DNA of 64,000 bases, from NCBI RefSeq assembly GCF_027497355.1, contig NZ_CP114909.1:5599001-5663000 (forward strand), in the 5' to 3' direction. The position numbers and the translations under genes are program-made. This document shows, one piece after another, positions 25,237 through 34,197 of this stretch. The stretch comes from Micromonospora sp. WMMA1947. GTDB lineage: Bacteria; Actinomycetota; Actinomycetes; Mycobacteriales; Micromonosporaceae. Under the pieces are notes generated by a model, which made no database searches, was not told where the DNA came from, and saw only the letters and a list, made by a program, of their open reading frames with translations. How positions within the stretch are numbered: the first letter of the stretch is position 1; each line of letters opens with the position of its first letter.

Positions 25237-26829
25237 TCAGCGCTGCCAGCGCACCACGCCACCGACCACGGTCAGCGCCACGGTCAGATCCCGCAGCTCC
25301 GCCGCGTCGACCCGGTACGGGTCGGTGGGCAGCGCGATGAAGTCGGCGAGCATGCCGGGGCGCAGCCGGCCCTTCAGGTGCTCCTCGTAGGAGGCGTACG
25401 CGCCCGCCTCGGTGAAGCAGCGCAACGCCGTGTCCAGGTCGAGCCGCTCGTGCGGGTCGACGCCGCCGGGCGGGGTGCCGTCGGGCTGCTGGCGGGTCAC
25501 CGCGGCGTGGATGCCGAAGAACGGATCGGGGTCCTCCACCGGGGCGTCCGACCCGAACGCCACGACAGCCCCGGCGTCGAGCAGGCTGCGCCAGGCGTAC
25601 GAGGCGAGCCCGCGGCAAGCGAGCATCCGGGTGGTCAGCGGCATGTCGCTGGTGCAGTGGGTGGGCTGCATCGAGGCGATCACGCCGTTGCGGGCGAGCA
25701 GCGGCACGTCGTCCGGCAGCAGGTGCTGGGTGTGCTCGATCCGGTGCCGCAGCCGCGCCACCGCGCCGGGCTCCGCCGACTCGCGCCGGCGCGCGTACGC
25801 CCGCAGCACCATCCGGTTCGCCGCGTCGCCGATGGCGTGCGCGGCCACCGCGATCCCGGCCCCGGCGGCGGTCGCCACCAGCCGCTCGAACTCCTCCGCC
25901 GGGGTGACAGCGATGCCGTGGTTGCCGGGCTCGCCGTCGTACGGCTCGGTCATCAGGCAGGTGTGTGAGCCGAGCGCGCCGTCGGTGAAGATCTTCACCG
26001 GGCCGGTGCTCAGCCAGCGGTCCCCGTCCCCGGTGGCCCAGCCGGCGTCGATCGCCTCGTCCAGGGCCGTGGCGGGGATCGTCTTGTGCACCCGCAGCGG
26101 CAGCTCGCCCCGGGCGTACAGCGTCTCGTAGGCGGCGCGGGCGTCCTGCCCGTCGAGGTCGTGGATGCTGGTCAGGCCGGCGGCGAGCAGCCGGGGCAGG
26201 TGCGCGCGCAGCTGGGCCACCAGGTCACCGGCGTGCGGGGAGCGCACCACCGCGTACGCCGCGTCGGCCGCCGCCTCGCGCAGGATGCCGGTCGGCTCGC
26301 CGTTTTCGTCCCGCGCGATCTGCCCGCCGGGCGGGTCGGGGCTGGCGGCGTCGATGCCCAGGCGGGCCAGGGCGGCGGTGTTCACCCAGATGGTGTGGCC
26401 GTCGACGCTGGGCAGCGCCGCCGGCCGGTCCGGGCAGACCCGGTCCAGGTCGGTACGGGTCGGCTGCACCGGCCGGGCCCATTTGTTGCTGTCCCACCCG
26501 CCGCCGAACAGCCAGGCGTCCGGCGGCAGCGTGGCGGCGTGCCGCGCGATCCGGGTCAGCGCCTCGTCGAGGCTCGCCGTGCCGCGCAGGTCCACCTGGT
26601 CGAGCCCGCGCACGTAGGACGCGGCGTGGATGTGACTGTCGATCAGGCCGGGCAGCACGGCCATTGCGCCGAGGTCGACCCGGCGGGCGCCGCTGCCGGC
26701 CCGGTCCCGGCACTCGGCGAGGTCACCGACGGCGACGATCCGCTCGCCGCGGACCAGCATCGCCTCGGCGTACGGGCGGGCCGGGTCGAGGGTGTGGACG
26801 CGGGCGTTCTCGTAGACCGTGTCGCTCAT
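25237..26829 (-). CDS. YtcJ-like metal-dependent amidohydrolase
   Basis: The 530-residue amidohydrolase-superfamily protein of the YtcJ/NfdA group starts at an ATG with GGGGGAG upstream. It has the first metal motif GLIDSHIHAA, the IHDLDGQ strand, the KIFTDGALGS segment with the bridging-Lys position, AHAIGDAANRMVL, RIEHTQHL and FGSDAPVEDPDPF. It has no signal peptide and should be cytoplasmic. The group hydrolyses amides such as N-substituted formamides, but most members are uncharacterised, so the substrate is open. It is separated from the sialidase by a strong terminator and is probably not part of that regulon. Confidence 0.85.
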   Translation of the reverse strand: MSDTVYENARVHTLDPARPYAEAMLVRGERIVAVGDLAECRDRAGSGARRVDLGAMAVLPGLIDSHIHAASYVRGLDQVDLRGTASLDEALTRIARHAATLPPDAWLFGGGWDSNKWARPVQPTRTDLDRVCPDRPAALPSVDGHTIWVNTAALARLGIDAASPDPPGGQIARDENGEPTGILREAAADAAYAVVRSPHAGDLVAQLRAHLPRLLAAGLTSIHDLDGQDARAAYETLYARGELPLRVHKTIPATALDEAIDAGWATGDGDRWLSTGPVKIFTDGALGSHTCLMTEPYDGEPGNHGIAVTPAEEFERLVATAAGAGIAVAAHAIGDAANRMVLRAYARRRESAEPGAVARLRHRIEHTQHLLPDDVPLLARNGVIASMQPTHCTSDMPLTTRMLACRGLASYAWRSLLDAGAVVAFGSDAPVEDPDPFFGIHAAVTRQQPDGTPPGGVDPHERLDLDTALRCFTEAGAYASYEEHLKGRLRPGMLADFIALPTDPYRVDAAELRDLTVALTVVGGVVRWQR

Positions 26830-26859
26830 GGGCTCCCCCTGCTCCGGCGCTCGCGATCG

Positions 26860-27258
26860 TCAGGACGTGTGGACCGGCGACGACTCCTTCGGCTCACCGG
26901 CCCGGTCCGCGCGGATCCGGTCGATGTGGTCGGCCAGCTCGTCGGTGATCAGCAGGTCCCGCCGGATGTCGTCGTGCGGGTACGCGGTCCGGCCGACCAT
27001 GTGCGCCGCCACCGGGGCGGTGGCGAGCTGGAACAGACCCACCAGGACCAGCGTGGTGATGTCCACCCCGGTACGCAGCCGCAACGCGCAGCCGAGCAGC
27101 ACCAGCAGCAGCCCGAGCACCTGCGGCTTGGCCGCGGCGTGCATCCGCGACAGCACGTCCGGGAAGCGGACCAGCGCGATGCCGGCGGCGAGGCAGAGCA
27201 GCGCGCCCGCGATCAGGCAGACACCGGCGACGGTGTCCAGGACCATGTCGAGGCTCAT
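26860..27258 (-). CDS. mrpG: Mrp Na+/H+ antiporter subunit G
   Basis: The 132-residue membrane protein has three hydrophobic segments (AGVCLIAGALLCLAAGIALV, VLGLLLVLLGCALRL, LVLVGLFQLATAPVAAHMV) and the MnhG pattern RFPDVLSRMHAAAKPQVLG. It is the last member of a six-gene Mrp operon and overlaps mrpF by 4 bp. The C-terminal tail, rich in charged residues, is longer than in many homologues. MrpG stabilises the antiporter complex. Confidence 0.9.
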   Translation of the reverse strand: MSLDMVLDTVAGVCLIAGALLCLAAGIALVRFPDVLSRMHAAAKPQVLGLLLVLLGCALRLRTGVDITTLVLVGLFQLATAPVAAHMVGRTAYPHDDIRRDLLITDELADHIDRIRADRAGEPKESSPVHTS

Positions 27259-27518
27259 TTCGGGTTCCTCCGCGCGGCGAAGCGGGCGACGCTCACCGAG
27301 CCGATGAACCCGACCAGGGCGAGGACCACGAGCACCGGCAGCGCGGTGGCGTCCCGGCTGTAGGCCGCCTCGGTCGCGATGGCCGCGACCGCCACGGCGA
27401 GCAGCACGTCGGTCGCGACGGCCCGGTCGAGGATCGACGGGCCGCGGATGATGCGGACCAGGGTGAGCCCACCGGCCGCGACGAGCAACACGGTGACGAT
27501 CACGGCGACGACTGTCAC
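27255..27518 (-). CDS. mrpF: Mrp Na+/H+ antiporter subunit F
   Basis: GTG at 27518 overlaps the mrpE stop (GTGA); 87 residues. It has three transmembrane segments with the MrpF motif RIIRGPSILDRAVATDVLL containing the conserved Asp. It is too small and too far inside longer open frames to stand out on length alone, but order and motif are clear. Confidence 0.9.
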   Translation of the reverse strand: MTVVAVIVTVLLVAAGGLTLVRIIRGPSILDRAVATDVLLAVAVAAIATEAAYSRDATALPVLVVLALVGFIGSVSVARFAARRNPK

Positions 27519-28117
27519 GTCGGTGCTCCTTCCAGGTCGACCGACCCGGACGGGCCGGTGGGTGCGGATCGACGGACCAGCTCCAGCTCCTCGGGCGAGC
27601 CGACGGCGGCCACGATGCGCTGCTCCAGCTCCAGCACGCCCTGGCGGAAGCGCTCCACCTCGTCGAGGCTGCGGATGCCGATGACGTGCACGTAGAGCGT
27701 GCCCGTGCTCCGGTCGGCCTCCACGATCAGACTGCCCGGCACCAGCGACAGGGCCTCGGCGTTGAGGGTCAGGTTGAGGTCGGTGTTCACCCGCAACGGC
27801 ACCCCGATGATCGCCGACTGCGGGTGGTTGGACCGCACGGCCAGCCACGCGATCTGCGCGGACGCCACGACCAGGTCCCGCAGGAAGCGGGCCAGGAACC
27901 TCAGCAGCGGCACCGGCCGGATCCGGCCGGCGAACGTCACCGGTGGCAGCGGGAACACCACAAGCAGCACCGCGGCGACGACCAGGCCGCTCATCACGTT
28001 CGCCCAACTGAAGGTGCCCCACAGCAGCACCCAGACGGTGACCAGGCCGGTCACGGCGATGGCCCGGTTGCGCCAGCGGTCACGGGCGGTCAGCGGCGCT
28101 TTCGGCTGACTGGTCAC
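27515..28117 (-). CDS. mrpE: Mrp Na+/H+ antiporter subunit E
   Basis: The 200-residue protein starts at a GTG overlapping the mrpD stop. It has two N-terminal membrane segments (TVWVLLWGTFSWANVMSGLV and the next) followed by a cytoplasmic domain with the MrpE pattern VPLRVNTDLNLTLNAEALSLVPGSL and YVHVIGI. It is needed for assembly or stability of the Mrp complex in characterised systems. Confidence 0.92.
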   Translation of the reverse strand: MTSQPKAPLTARDRWRNRAIAVTGLVTVWVLLWGTFSWANVMSGLVVAAVLLVVFPLPPVTFAGRIRPVPLLRFLARFLRDLVVASAQIAWLAVRSNHPQSAIIGVPLRVNTDLNLTLNAEALSLVPGSLIVEADRSTGTLYVHVIGIRSLDEVERFRQGVLELEQRIVAAVGSPEELELVRRSAPTGPSGSVDLEGAPT

Positions 28118-29685
28118 GGCGGTCCCTCCGGGAACACGGCCTCCACGTACGGGGCACGGCGCAACAGGTCGTCGGCGGCGTCGGTGCTGATGTCGAACAG
28201 TGGCCCGGCCACCACCGTCAGCGCCAGACCGAGCACCACCAGCGCGGCGGTCGGCACGGTCATCAGTCGCGGCAGCACGGCACCGGCCAGGGAGGCGCCC
28301 TCGTGCGGCTGCTCCGCGCCCTCGGTCCGGGACGCCCGGTCGGCGTCGTCCGGCCCCGGCATGTCCGGGTGCGGGGCCCGCCAGAACGCCAGGTTCCACA
28401 CCCGGGCGATGGCGTAGAGGGTGAGCAGGCTGGTCAGCAGGCCACCGGCGACGAGCGCCCAGGCCAGGAACCCGCCGTCGTCCACGCCGGCCTGCACGAG
28501 ACCGAGCTTGCCGAGGAACCCGGAGAACGGTGGAATGCCGGCCAGGTTGAGGGCGGGTATGAAGAACAGCAGCGCCAGGAGCGGCGACAGCCGGGCCAGC
28601 CCGCCGAGGCGGTCCAGCGCGGTGCTGCCCCCACGGCGTTCGACCAGGCCAGCGGCGAGGAACAGCGTGGTCTGGATGGTGATGTGGTGCACCACGTAGA
28701 AGATCGCCGCGGACAGGCCGAGCGGGGTGGTCAGGCCGACCCCGAACAGCATGTAGCCGATGTGACTGACCAGCGTGAACGACAGCAGCCGTTTGATGTC
28801 CGACTGGGCCACCGCGCCGAGGATGCCCACCACCATGGTCAGCGCCGCTATCACCATGAGCAGGTCGGCGGTGCGGCCGCCGGGGAACAGCAGCGTCTCG
28901 GTACGGATGATCGCGTACACGCCGACCTTGGTGAGCAGGCCGGCGAAGACGGCGGTGACCGGTGCGGGCGCGGTCGGGTAGCTGTCCGGCAGCCACGCCG
29001 ACAGCGGGAACACCGCCGCCTTGATCCCGAACGCGAGCAGCAGCATGCCCTGGAGCACCAGGCGGATGTCGTCGGGCAGCGCGTCCAGCCGGTCGGCGAG
29101 CTGCGCCAGGTTCAGCGTGCCGGTGGCGGAGTAGACCAGGCCGATCGCGACCAGGAAGATCAGCGACGACAGCAGGCTGACCACGACGTACGTGGTGCCG
29201 GCCCGGATCCGCGTCTCCGTGCTGCCCAGCGTCAGCAGCACGTAGCTGGCCACCAGCAGGATCTCGAAGCCGACGTAGAGATTGAACAGGTCGCCGGAGA
29301 GGAACGCGTTGCACACGCCGGCGGTCAGCACGAGGTAGGTCGGGTGGTAGACCGACAGCGGCGTCTCCTCGTTGCCGTCGGCCATGCCCTGCCCGATGGA
29401 GTAGACGAGCACGCACAGGGTGACCGAGGCGGACACCACGAGCATCAGCGCGGCGAGCTGGTCGGCGACGAGCACGATGCCCATCGGCGCGACCCAGCCG
29501 CCCACCTCCACGACCAGCGGGCCGTCCAGCGACGAGCGGACCAGCAGCATCGCGGCGACCGCGACGGTGGCGGCGAGCACCACGATGCTGACCCACCGCT
29601 GGATGCGGGCCCGCCGGGCGAGCAGCAGGGTGAGGGCGGCGCCGAGCAGTGGCATCACCACCGGCAGCGGAACGAGCCAGGTCAT
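28114..29685 (-). CDS. mrpD: Mrp Na+/H+ antiporter subunit D
   Basis: The 523-residue, roughly 14-helix proton-pumping-type subunit is homologous to complex I NuoM/N. The ATG overlaps the mrpC stop. Conserved signs include FNLYVGFEILLVASYVLL with the key TM5 Glu, the FGIKAAVFPLSAWLPDSYPTAP helix with the TM7 Lys, and the HHITIQTTLFLAAGLVE helix. It forms one of the two large ion channels with MrpA. A charged insertion (PHPDMPGPDDADRASRTEG) sits near the C-terminus. Confidence 0.95.
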   Translation of the reverse strand: MTWLVPLPVVMPLLGAALTLLLARRARIQRWVSIVVLAATVAVAAMLLVRSSLDGPLVVEVGGWVAPMGIVLVADQLAALMLVVSASVTLCVLVYSIGQGMADGNEETPLSVYHPTYLVLTAGVCNAFLSGDLFNLYVGFEILLVASYVLLTLGSTETRIRAGTTYVVVSLLSSLIFLVAIGLVYSATGTLNLAQLADRLDALPDDIRLVLQGMLLLAFGIKAAVFPLSAWLPDSYPTAPAPVTAVFAGLLTKVGVYAIIRTETLLFPGGRTADLLMVIAALTMVVGILGAVAQSDIKRLLSFTLVSHIGYMLFGVGLTTPLGLSAAIFYVVHHITIQTTLFLAAGLVERRGGSTALDRLGGLARLSPLLALLFFIPALNLAGIPPFSGFLGKLGLVQAGVDDGGFLAWALVAGGLLTSLLTLYAIARVWNLAFWRAPHPDMPGPDDADRASRTEGAEQPHEGASLAGAVLPRLMTVPTAALVVLGLALTVVAGPLFDISTDAADDLLRRAPYVEAVFPEGPP

Positions 29686-30146
29686 CGGCCCCCCTCCGCC
29701 TCGGCGGTGGCCAGGACCCGGGCCTCGGGACTGCCGTCGGCGACGTCGGCGTCGGCGTCGGCGGTGCCGGGCCCCTCGTCCCGGTCGGCCAGCTCCATGA
29801 TGCGGCGGTCCTCGACGTCGTCCTGCACCTCGTCGTGGCCGTTGAGGTGCCAGCTCCGGTAGGCCAGAGCGAGCAGGAAGGCGGTCATGCCGAGCGTGAT
29901 GACGATCGCGGTCAGCACCATCGCCTGGGGCAGCGGGTCGGACATGTCCTCCTCGGCGGAGGTGCCGACGATCGGCGGGCCGCCGGCCCGGCCGCCGGTG
30001 AGCAGCAGCAGGTTCGCGCCGTTGCCGAGCAGGATGACCCCCATCAGGACGCGGGTGAGGCTGCGTTCCAGCAGCAGCGTGACCCCGGTGGCGAACAGGA
30101 CGCCGATCACCAGGATGTAGACCAGGTTGGGGATGTTCGGGCTCAC
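29682..30146 (-). CDS. mrpC: Mrp Na+/H+ antiporter subunit C
   Basis: GTG at 30146 overlaps the mrpAB stop (154 residues). It is a NuoK-like subunit with three transmembrane helices; the ILLGNGANLLLLTGG and LPQAMVLTAIVITLGMTA motifs are characteristic. The C-terminal tail of about 45 residues is Asp/Ala-rich (GTADADADVADG) and longer than in Bacillus MrpC; it is probably cytoplasmic and unstructured. Confidence 0.92.
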   Translation of the reverse strand: MSPNIPNLVYILVIGVLFATGVTLLLERSLTRVLMGVILLGNGANLLLLTGGRAGGPPIVGTSAEEDMSDPLPQAMVLTAIVITLGMTAFLLALAYRSWHLNGHDEVQDDVEDRRIMELADRDEGPGTADADADVADGSPEARVLATAEAEGGR

Positions 30147-32977
30147 ACCAGCTCCTCTTCCCGTACGCCGGCCGGTTCGTTCTGCTGCTCGTCGTCCTCC
30201 TCCTGGCGGTCCATCTCGGCGCCCAGGCTGCGCAGGATGTCCAGCACCAGGCCGACCACGATGAGGAACACGCCGACGTCGAAGAACACCGACGTGACGA
30301 AGTGGACGTGGCCCAGCAGCGGCAGGTGGAAGTCGAGCGTCGCGCTCTGCAGGAACTCGCCGCCCAGCAGCATCGCGACGACGCCGGTGCCGACCGCGAC
30401 GAACAGTCCCGCGCCGAGCACCAGGCCGGCGTCCACCGGCGCGGCGCCGTTGAGTTCGGTACGCCCGCCCGCCAGGTATCGCACCGCGAGGCCGAGGCCG
30501 GCGACCAGCCCGGCGGCGAACCCGCCACCCGGCGCGTTGTGGCCGGAGAAGAGCAGGTAGATGGCGAACAGCAGGATGGCGTGGAAGAGCAGCCGGGTGA
30601 CGACCTGGAGGATCACCGACTGCTGCCGGGAGGTCGCGCCGGTGGTGAGCCAGCGCGGGCGCGACGACTGCTGCCGGCCGGCGCCGGGGATGCCGCTGCG
30701 CAGGTCCAGCGCGCGGGTGCGGCGGAAGATCAGGCTGGCCACGCCGGTGGCGGCCACCACCAGCACCGCGATCTCGCCCATCGTGTCCCAGGCACGGATG
30801 TCGACGAGCGTCACGTTGACCACGTTCTTGCCGCCGCCGTAGGACACCGCCTCGTCCGGGAAGCCGACCGAGATCGGGACGGCCGTCCGGCTGCCCGCCG
30901 CCACGTACGCCATGCCGGCGGTGACCAGGCCGACGGCCACGCCGAGCGCGACCCGGAACCGCCGGGTGGCGCGGATCGGGCGGGCCGAGAACCGGCGCGG
31001 CAGGCGGCGCAGCACCAGCACGAACATCACGATCGTGACGGTCTCCACCAGGAACTGGGTGAGGGCCAGGTCCGGCGCGCCGTGCAGGATGAACAGCAGC
31101 GCCGTGCCGTAGCCGGTCACCCCGACCAGGATCATCGCGGTGAGCCGGCGGCGGGCGCGGGCGGCCACCAGCGCGGCGACGACGACCACCGCGCCCGCGA
31201 CGGCCTGCAACGGCGTGTCCCACATCTGGAACCGCTGCGCCCAGGGCGCGCCGGCCAGCAGCGCGCCGCCCGGCATGATCACCAGCACCAGCAGGATCAC
31301 GCCGAGGTAGAACGGCAGGGAGCCGCGCTGGGTGGCGCCGGTGAGCTCCACCGCCGCGCGGTCGACGGCGCCGGCCAGCCGGTCGTACCCGGAGGCGCCG
31401 TCGAAGGGCAGCCGTGGCAGGTAGGGACGGCGGCGGTGCAGCAGCAGGAACAGCCCGAGCCCGGAGGCCACCGCCAGCGCCGACAGGCCCAGCGCCGGGG
31501 TCAGGCCGTGCCAGAGCGCCAGGTGGTAGCCGGGGTCGGCGGTCGGGAACTGGTCGGCGTACGGCGCCAGCACCCGGTCCACCGCCGGGGCGAGGACGCC
31601 GACCGCGAGGCCGGCCAGGGCGAGCACCGCCGGGGGGCCGATGAACGCCGGCTCGATCCGGTGCGGCCGGGTCTCCGCCACGCCGGGCTTGGCGGCGAAG
31701 GCGCCCCACAGGAACCGCGCGGTGTACGCGACGGTCAGCGCCGAGCCGGCCACCACGCCGGCGAGCACCACCAGTTCGACGGTGCCGCCGTGCAGGAACG
31801 CCTCGAGCGCGGCCTCCTTGGCCACGAAGCCGATGAGCGGCGGCAGGCCCGCCATGGACGCGGCGGCGAGCCCGGCGACGGCCGCCAGCACGGGCGCGCG
31901 CCGGCCCAGGCCGCTGAGCTCGCGCAGGTCGCGGGTGCCGGTGACGTGGTCGACGACGCCGACGACGAGGAACAGTGTGGCTTTGAACAGGGCGTGTGCC
32001 AGCAGCATCGCGGCGCCGGCCAGGGCGGTGTCGCGGGTGCCCGCGCCGAGGATCACCATGAGCAGGCCGAGCTGGCTGACGGTGCCGTACGCCAGCAGCA
32101 GCTTGAGGTCGACCTGACGCAGCGCCGTCCAGCCGCCGAGGAACAGGGTGATCAGGCCGCCGCCGACCAGAATGGCGCGCCACACGGTGGCCTGGCCGAC
32201 GGCCGGGCCCATCAGCGCGGCCAGGAACACGCCCGCTTTGACCATGGCGGCGGCGTGCAGGTAGGCGCTGACCGGTGTGGGCGCGGCCATGGCCCGCGGC
32301 AGCCAGAAGCTGAAGGGGAAGATCGCCGACTTGCTGGTCACGCCGAGCAGGACGAGCACCAGCGCGACGGTGAGGTAGCCGCCCTCGGGCAGATTTCCGG
32401 CGATCTCCGACCATCGGTACGAGCCGGCGTGCTGGCCCAGCATCACGAATCCGGCGAGCATCGCCAGGCCGCCCAGCGTGGTCACCAGCAGCGCCTGCAT
32501 CGCGGCCCGCCGGCTGTCCCGCTTGGTGGGATCGCTGCCGATCAGCAGGTACGAGAAGACCGTGGTCAGTTCCCAGAACACGTAGAGCAGCAGCAGGTCG
32601 TCGGAGACCACCAGGCCGAGCATCGCGCCGGCGAACGCGACGAACACCGCGGCGAAGCGGCCGAGGCTGGGATCGTCGGAGTCGAAGTAGCGCGCGCTGT
32701 AGACCAGCACGAGAGCGCCGACGCCGCCGACGAGCAGCACCAGCAGCCAGGACAGCGTGCCCATCCGCAGTGCGAGGTCCAGCCCGAGCTGCGGCACCCA
32801 GGTGACCGTCTCCACCACCGGCCGGCCCGAGCGGACCGTCTCGGTCCGGGTCAGCGCCCAGACCAGCGCCGCCGCCGGGACGGCGGCCAGCAGGTAGAGC
32901 GCACGTCTACCCAGGAGGCGTACCAGCACGGGGGCGGTCACGGCTGCGAACGCATGGACCGCCACCAGAACCAGCAC
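30143..32977 (-). CDS. mrpA: Mrp Na+/H+ antiporter subunit A with fused subunit B
   Basis: The protein has about 944 residues. GAGGAG ends five bases before the GTG at 32977, favouring it over GTG 32983. The first 770 residues are MrpA: NuoL-like core with FWELTTVFSYLLIG, SKSAIFPFSFWLPRAMAAPTP, HALFKATLFLVVG, then the MbhD/E-like part FILHGAPDLALTQFLVET. The last 170 residues are an MrpB domain (SRQQSVILQVVTRLLFHAIL, GHNAPGGGFAAGLVAGLG). A/B fusion is common in actinobacteria. The operon should export Na+ for H+ and support alkali and salt tolerance. Confidence 0.95.
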   Translation of the reverse strand: MLVLVAVHAFAAVTAPVLVRLLGRRALYLLAAVPAAALVWALTRTETVRSGRPVVETVTWVPQLGLDLALRMGTLSWLLVLLVGGVGALVLVYSARYFDSDDPSLGRFAAVFVAFAGAMLGLVVSDDLLLLYVFWELTTVFSYLLIGSDPTKRDSRRAAMQALLVTTLGGLAMLAGFVMLGQHAGSYRWSEIAGNLPEGGYLTVALVLVLLGVTSKSAIFPFSFWLPRAMAAPTPVSAYLHAAAMVKAGVFLAALMGPAVGQATVWRAILVGGGLITLFLGGWTALRQVDLKLLLAYGTVSQLGLLMVILGAGTRDTALAGAAMLLAHALFKATLFLVVGVVDHVTGTRDLRELSGLGRRAPVLAAVAGLAAASMAGLPPLIGFVAKEAALEAFLHGGTVELVVLAGVVAGSALTVAYTARFLWGAFAAKPGVAETRPHRIEPAFIGPPAVLALAGLAVGVLAPAVDRVLAPYADQFPTADPGYHLALWHGLTPALGLSALAVASGLGLFLLLHRRRPYLPRLPFDGASGYDRLAGAVDRAAVELTGATQRGSLPFYLGVILLVLVIMPGGALLAGAPWAQRFQMWDTPLQAVAGAVVVVAALVAARARRRLTAMILVGVTGYGTALLFILHGAPDLALTQFLVETVTIVMFVLVLRRLPRRFSARPIRATRRFRVALGVAVGLVTAGMAYVAAGSRTAVPISVGFPDEAVSYGGGKNVVNVTLVDIRAWDTMGEIAVLVVAATGVASLIFRRTRALDLRSGIPGAGRQQSSRPRWLTTGATSRQQSVILQVVTRLLFHAILLFAIYLLFSGHNAPGGGFAAGLVAGLGLAVRYLAGGRTELNGAAPVDAGLVLGAGLFVAVGTGVVAMLLGGEFLQSATLDFHLPLLGHVHFVTSVFFDVGVFLIVVGLVLDILRSLGAEMDRQEEDDEQQNEPAGVREEELV

Positions 32978-33095
32978 ACACACTCCTCAAGATCGACCTG
33001 CGGTACGTCAACCCTAACCGGCGAGGCCGCGGGACGGTATGTCGAGAGAATCACGCGAACGTGTCGTGTCAGCTCCGCTGTGTTTCGGGTAAGGA

Positions 33096-34118
33096 GTGAG
33101 ATTTGGTCTGCCCGGTACACCGTTCGGCCTCCGGCGGCTGCCCGATAGGGTGGCCGACGTGCTGCCGATGCGAGCCGCCCTGGCGGGCACCACCGGAAAC
33201 GCGATGCTGATGGGCCTCGCCGAGGTCAGCACGCCGCTGGGCTGGGTGCTGTTGCCGGGCCTGCTCGGTGTCTCGGCCCGCCCCCGGGTCGCGGCGCTGG
33301 TGTCGGCATGGGCGGGCGTGCTGGTGGTGCTGTCGGTCGTCGTACCGGTGATCCCCGGCCACCGCAGCGATCCGCAGGCCCTGCTCGCCTCCGCGGCCAG
33401 CCTGGCCGCGGTGCCGGTCCTGGCCTGGGCCCGCCGCCGGACGCGCACGGCGACCGTGGCGCGCGCCGCCGGGCCACCGGACGTCGCGGTGTTCACCGTC
33501 GCCGCCGGCCCGGGAAGCGCCGCGCTGGCGATCTGCGGCACGGCCGGGGAGATCGGCGCCGCCGTCCCGGTCCGCGGCGGCGGCCTGCGCGTCCTGCTCG
33601 GCACGGTCACCGGCGCCGCGCTGGACACGCCCGTCGGACGCCGCGCGATCGAGCAGGCGTTCCACCGGTCCGCCGCCGCGCCGCGAGGCGCACTGCCGCA
33701 CCTGGTCGACGCGCTGGAGAAGGTGGTCCGCGATCTCGCCCCGGCGGGCCACCTGCGCGCCACCGTCGTGGAGGTGGACCGCGCCGGGTCGGTGCGGGCG
33801 GTGCGCTGCGGCTCGCCGGATCTCGTCGTCGCCGCCGACGGCCGGGCCGAACTCGCCGGAGTGCCGGCCGGACCGGCGATCGGGTCGACGGAGCCGGGCG
33901 AACCCGCCGTGCCCGGCCCGGTCACCGGCCGCCCGATCGCCGTCGTCGGCACCGGCTTCACCGACGCGCACGGGCAGCGCTGGCTGCGCGTACTCGATCA
34001 GGTGGCCGCCGGCGACGATCCGGCGCGGACGGCGGAGCTGCTGACCCGCGGGCCCCGGGGCGGGCGGCGGACCGGCGCGGTGCTGGTGATCGACCCGGAA
34101 CCGCCGGCGCGACGATGA
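33096..34118 (+). CDS. Membrane protein with degenerate PP2C/SpoIIE-like domain
   Basis: The start is uncertain: GTG 33096 abuts an AAGGA, and GTG 33150 or ATG 33168 would still keep all domains. The N-terminal third holds about three membrane segments (LGWVLLPGLLGV, ALVSAWAGVLVVLSVVV, ASLAAVPVLAW). The C-terminal region (residues about 128-300) follows the order of a SpoIIE-type phosphatase, including ATVVEVDRAGSVRAVRCGSPDLVVAADG, but the position of the metal-binding GDxxGHG motif reads GTVTGAA. It may therefore be a binding or regulatory pseudo-phosphatase. It diverges from the mrp operon. Confidence 0.55.
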   Translation: MRFGLPGTPFGLRRLPDRVADVLPMRAALAGTTGNAMLMGLAEVSTPLGWVLLPGLLGVSARPRVAALVSAWAGVLVVLSVVVPVIPGHRSDPQALLASAASLAAVPVLAWARRRTRTATVARAAGPPDVAVFTVAAGPGSAALAICGTAGEIGAAVPVRGGGLRVLLGTVTGAALDTPVGRRAIEQAFHRSAAAPRGALPHLVDALEKVVRDLAPAGHLRATVVEVDRAGSVRAVRCGSPDLVVAADGRAELAGVPAGPAIGSTEPGEPAVPGPVTGRPIAVVGTGFTDAHGQRWLRVLDQVAAGDDPARTAELLTRGPRGGRRTGAVLVIDPEPPARR

Positions 34119-34197
34119 CGCGGGCCGTGCCGGACCCGCCGCCTAGGCTGGTGCGGTGGGCCGGCGTCCGGTGCCGGCCCCGTCCGGGGAGACCACG

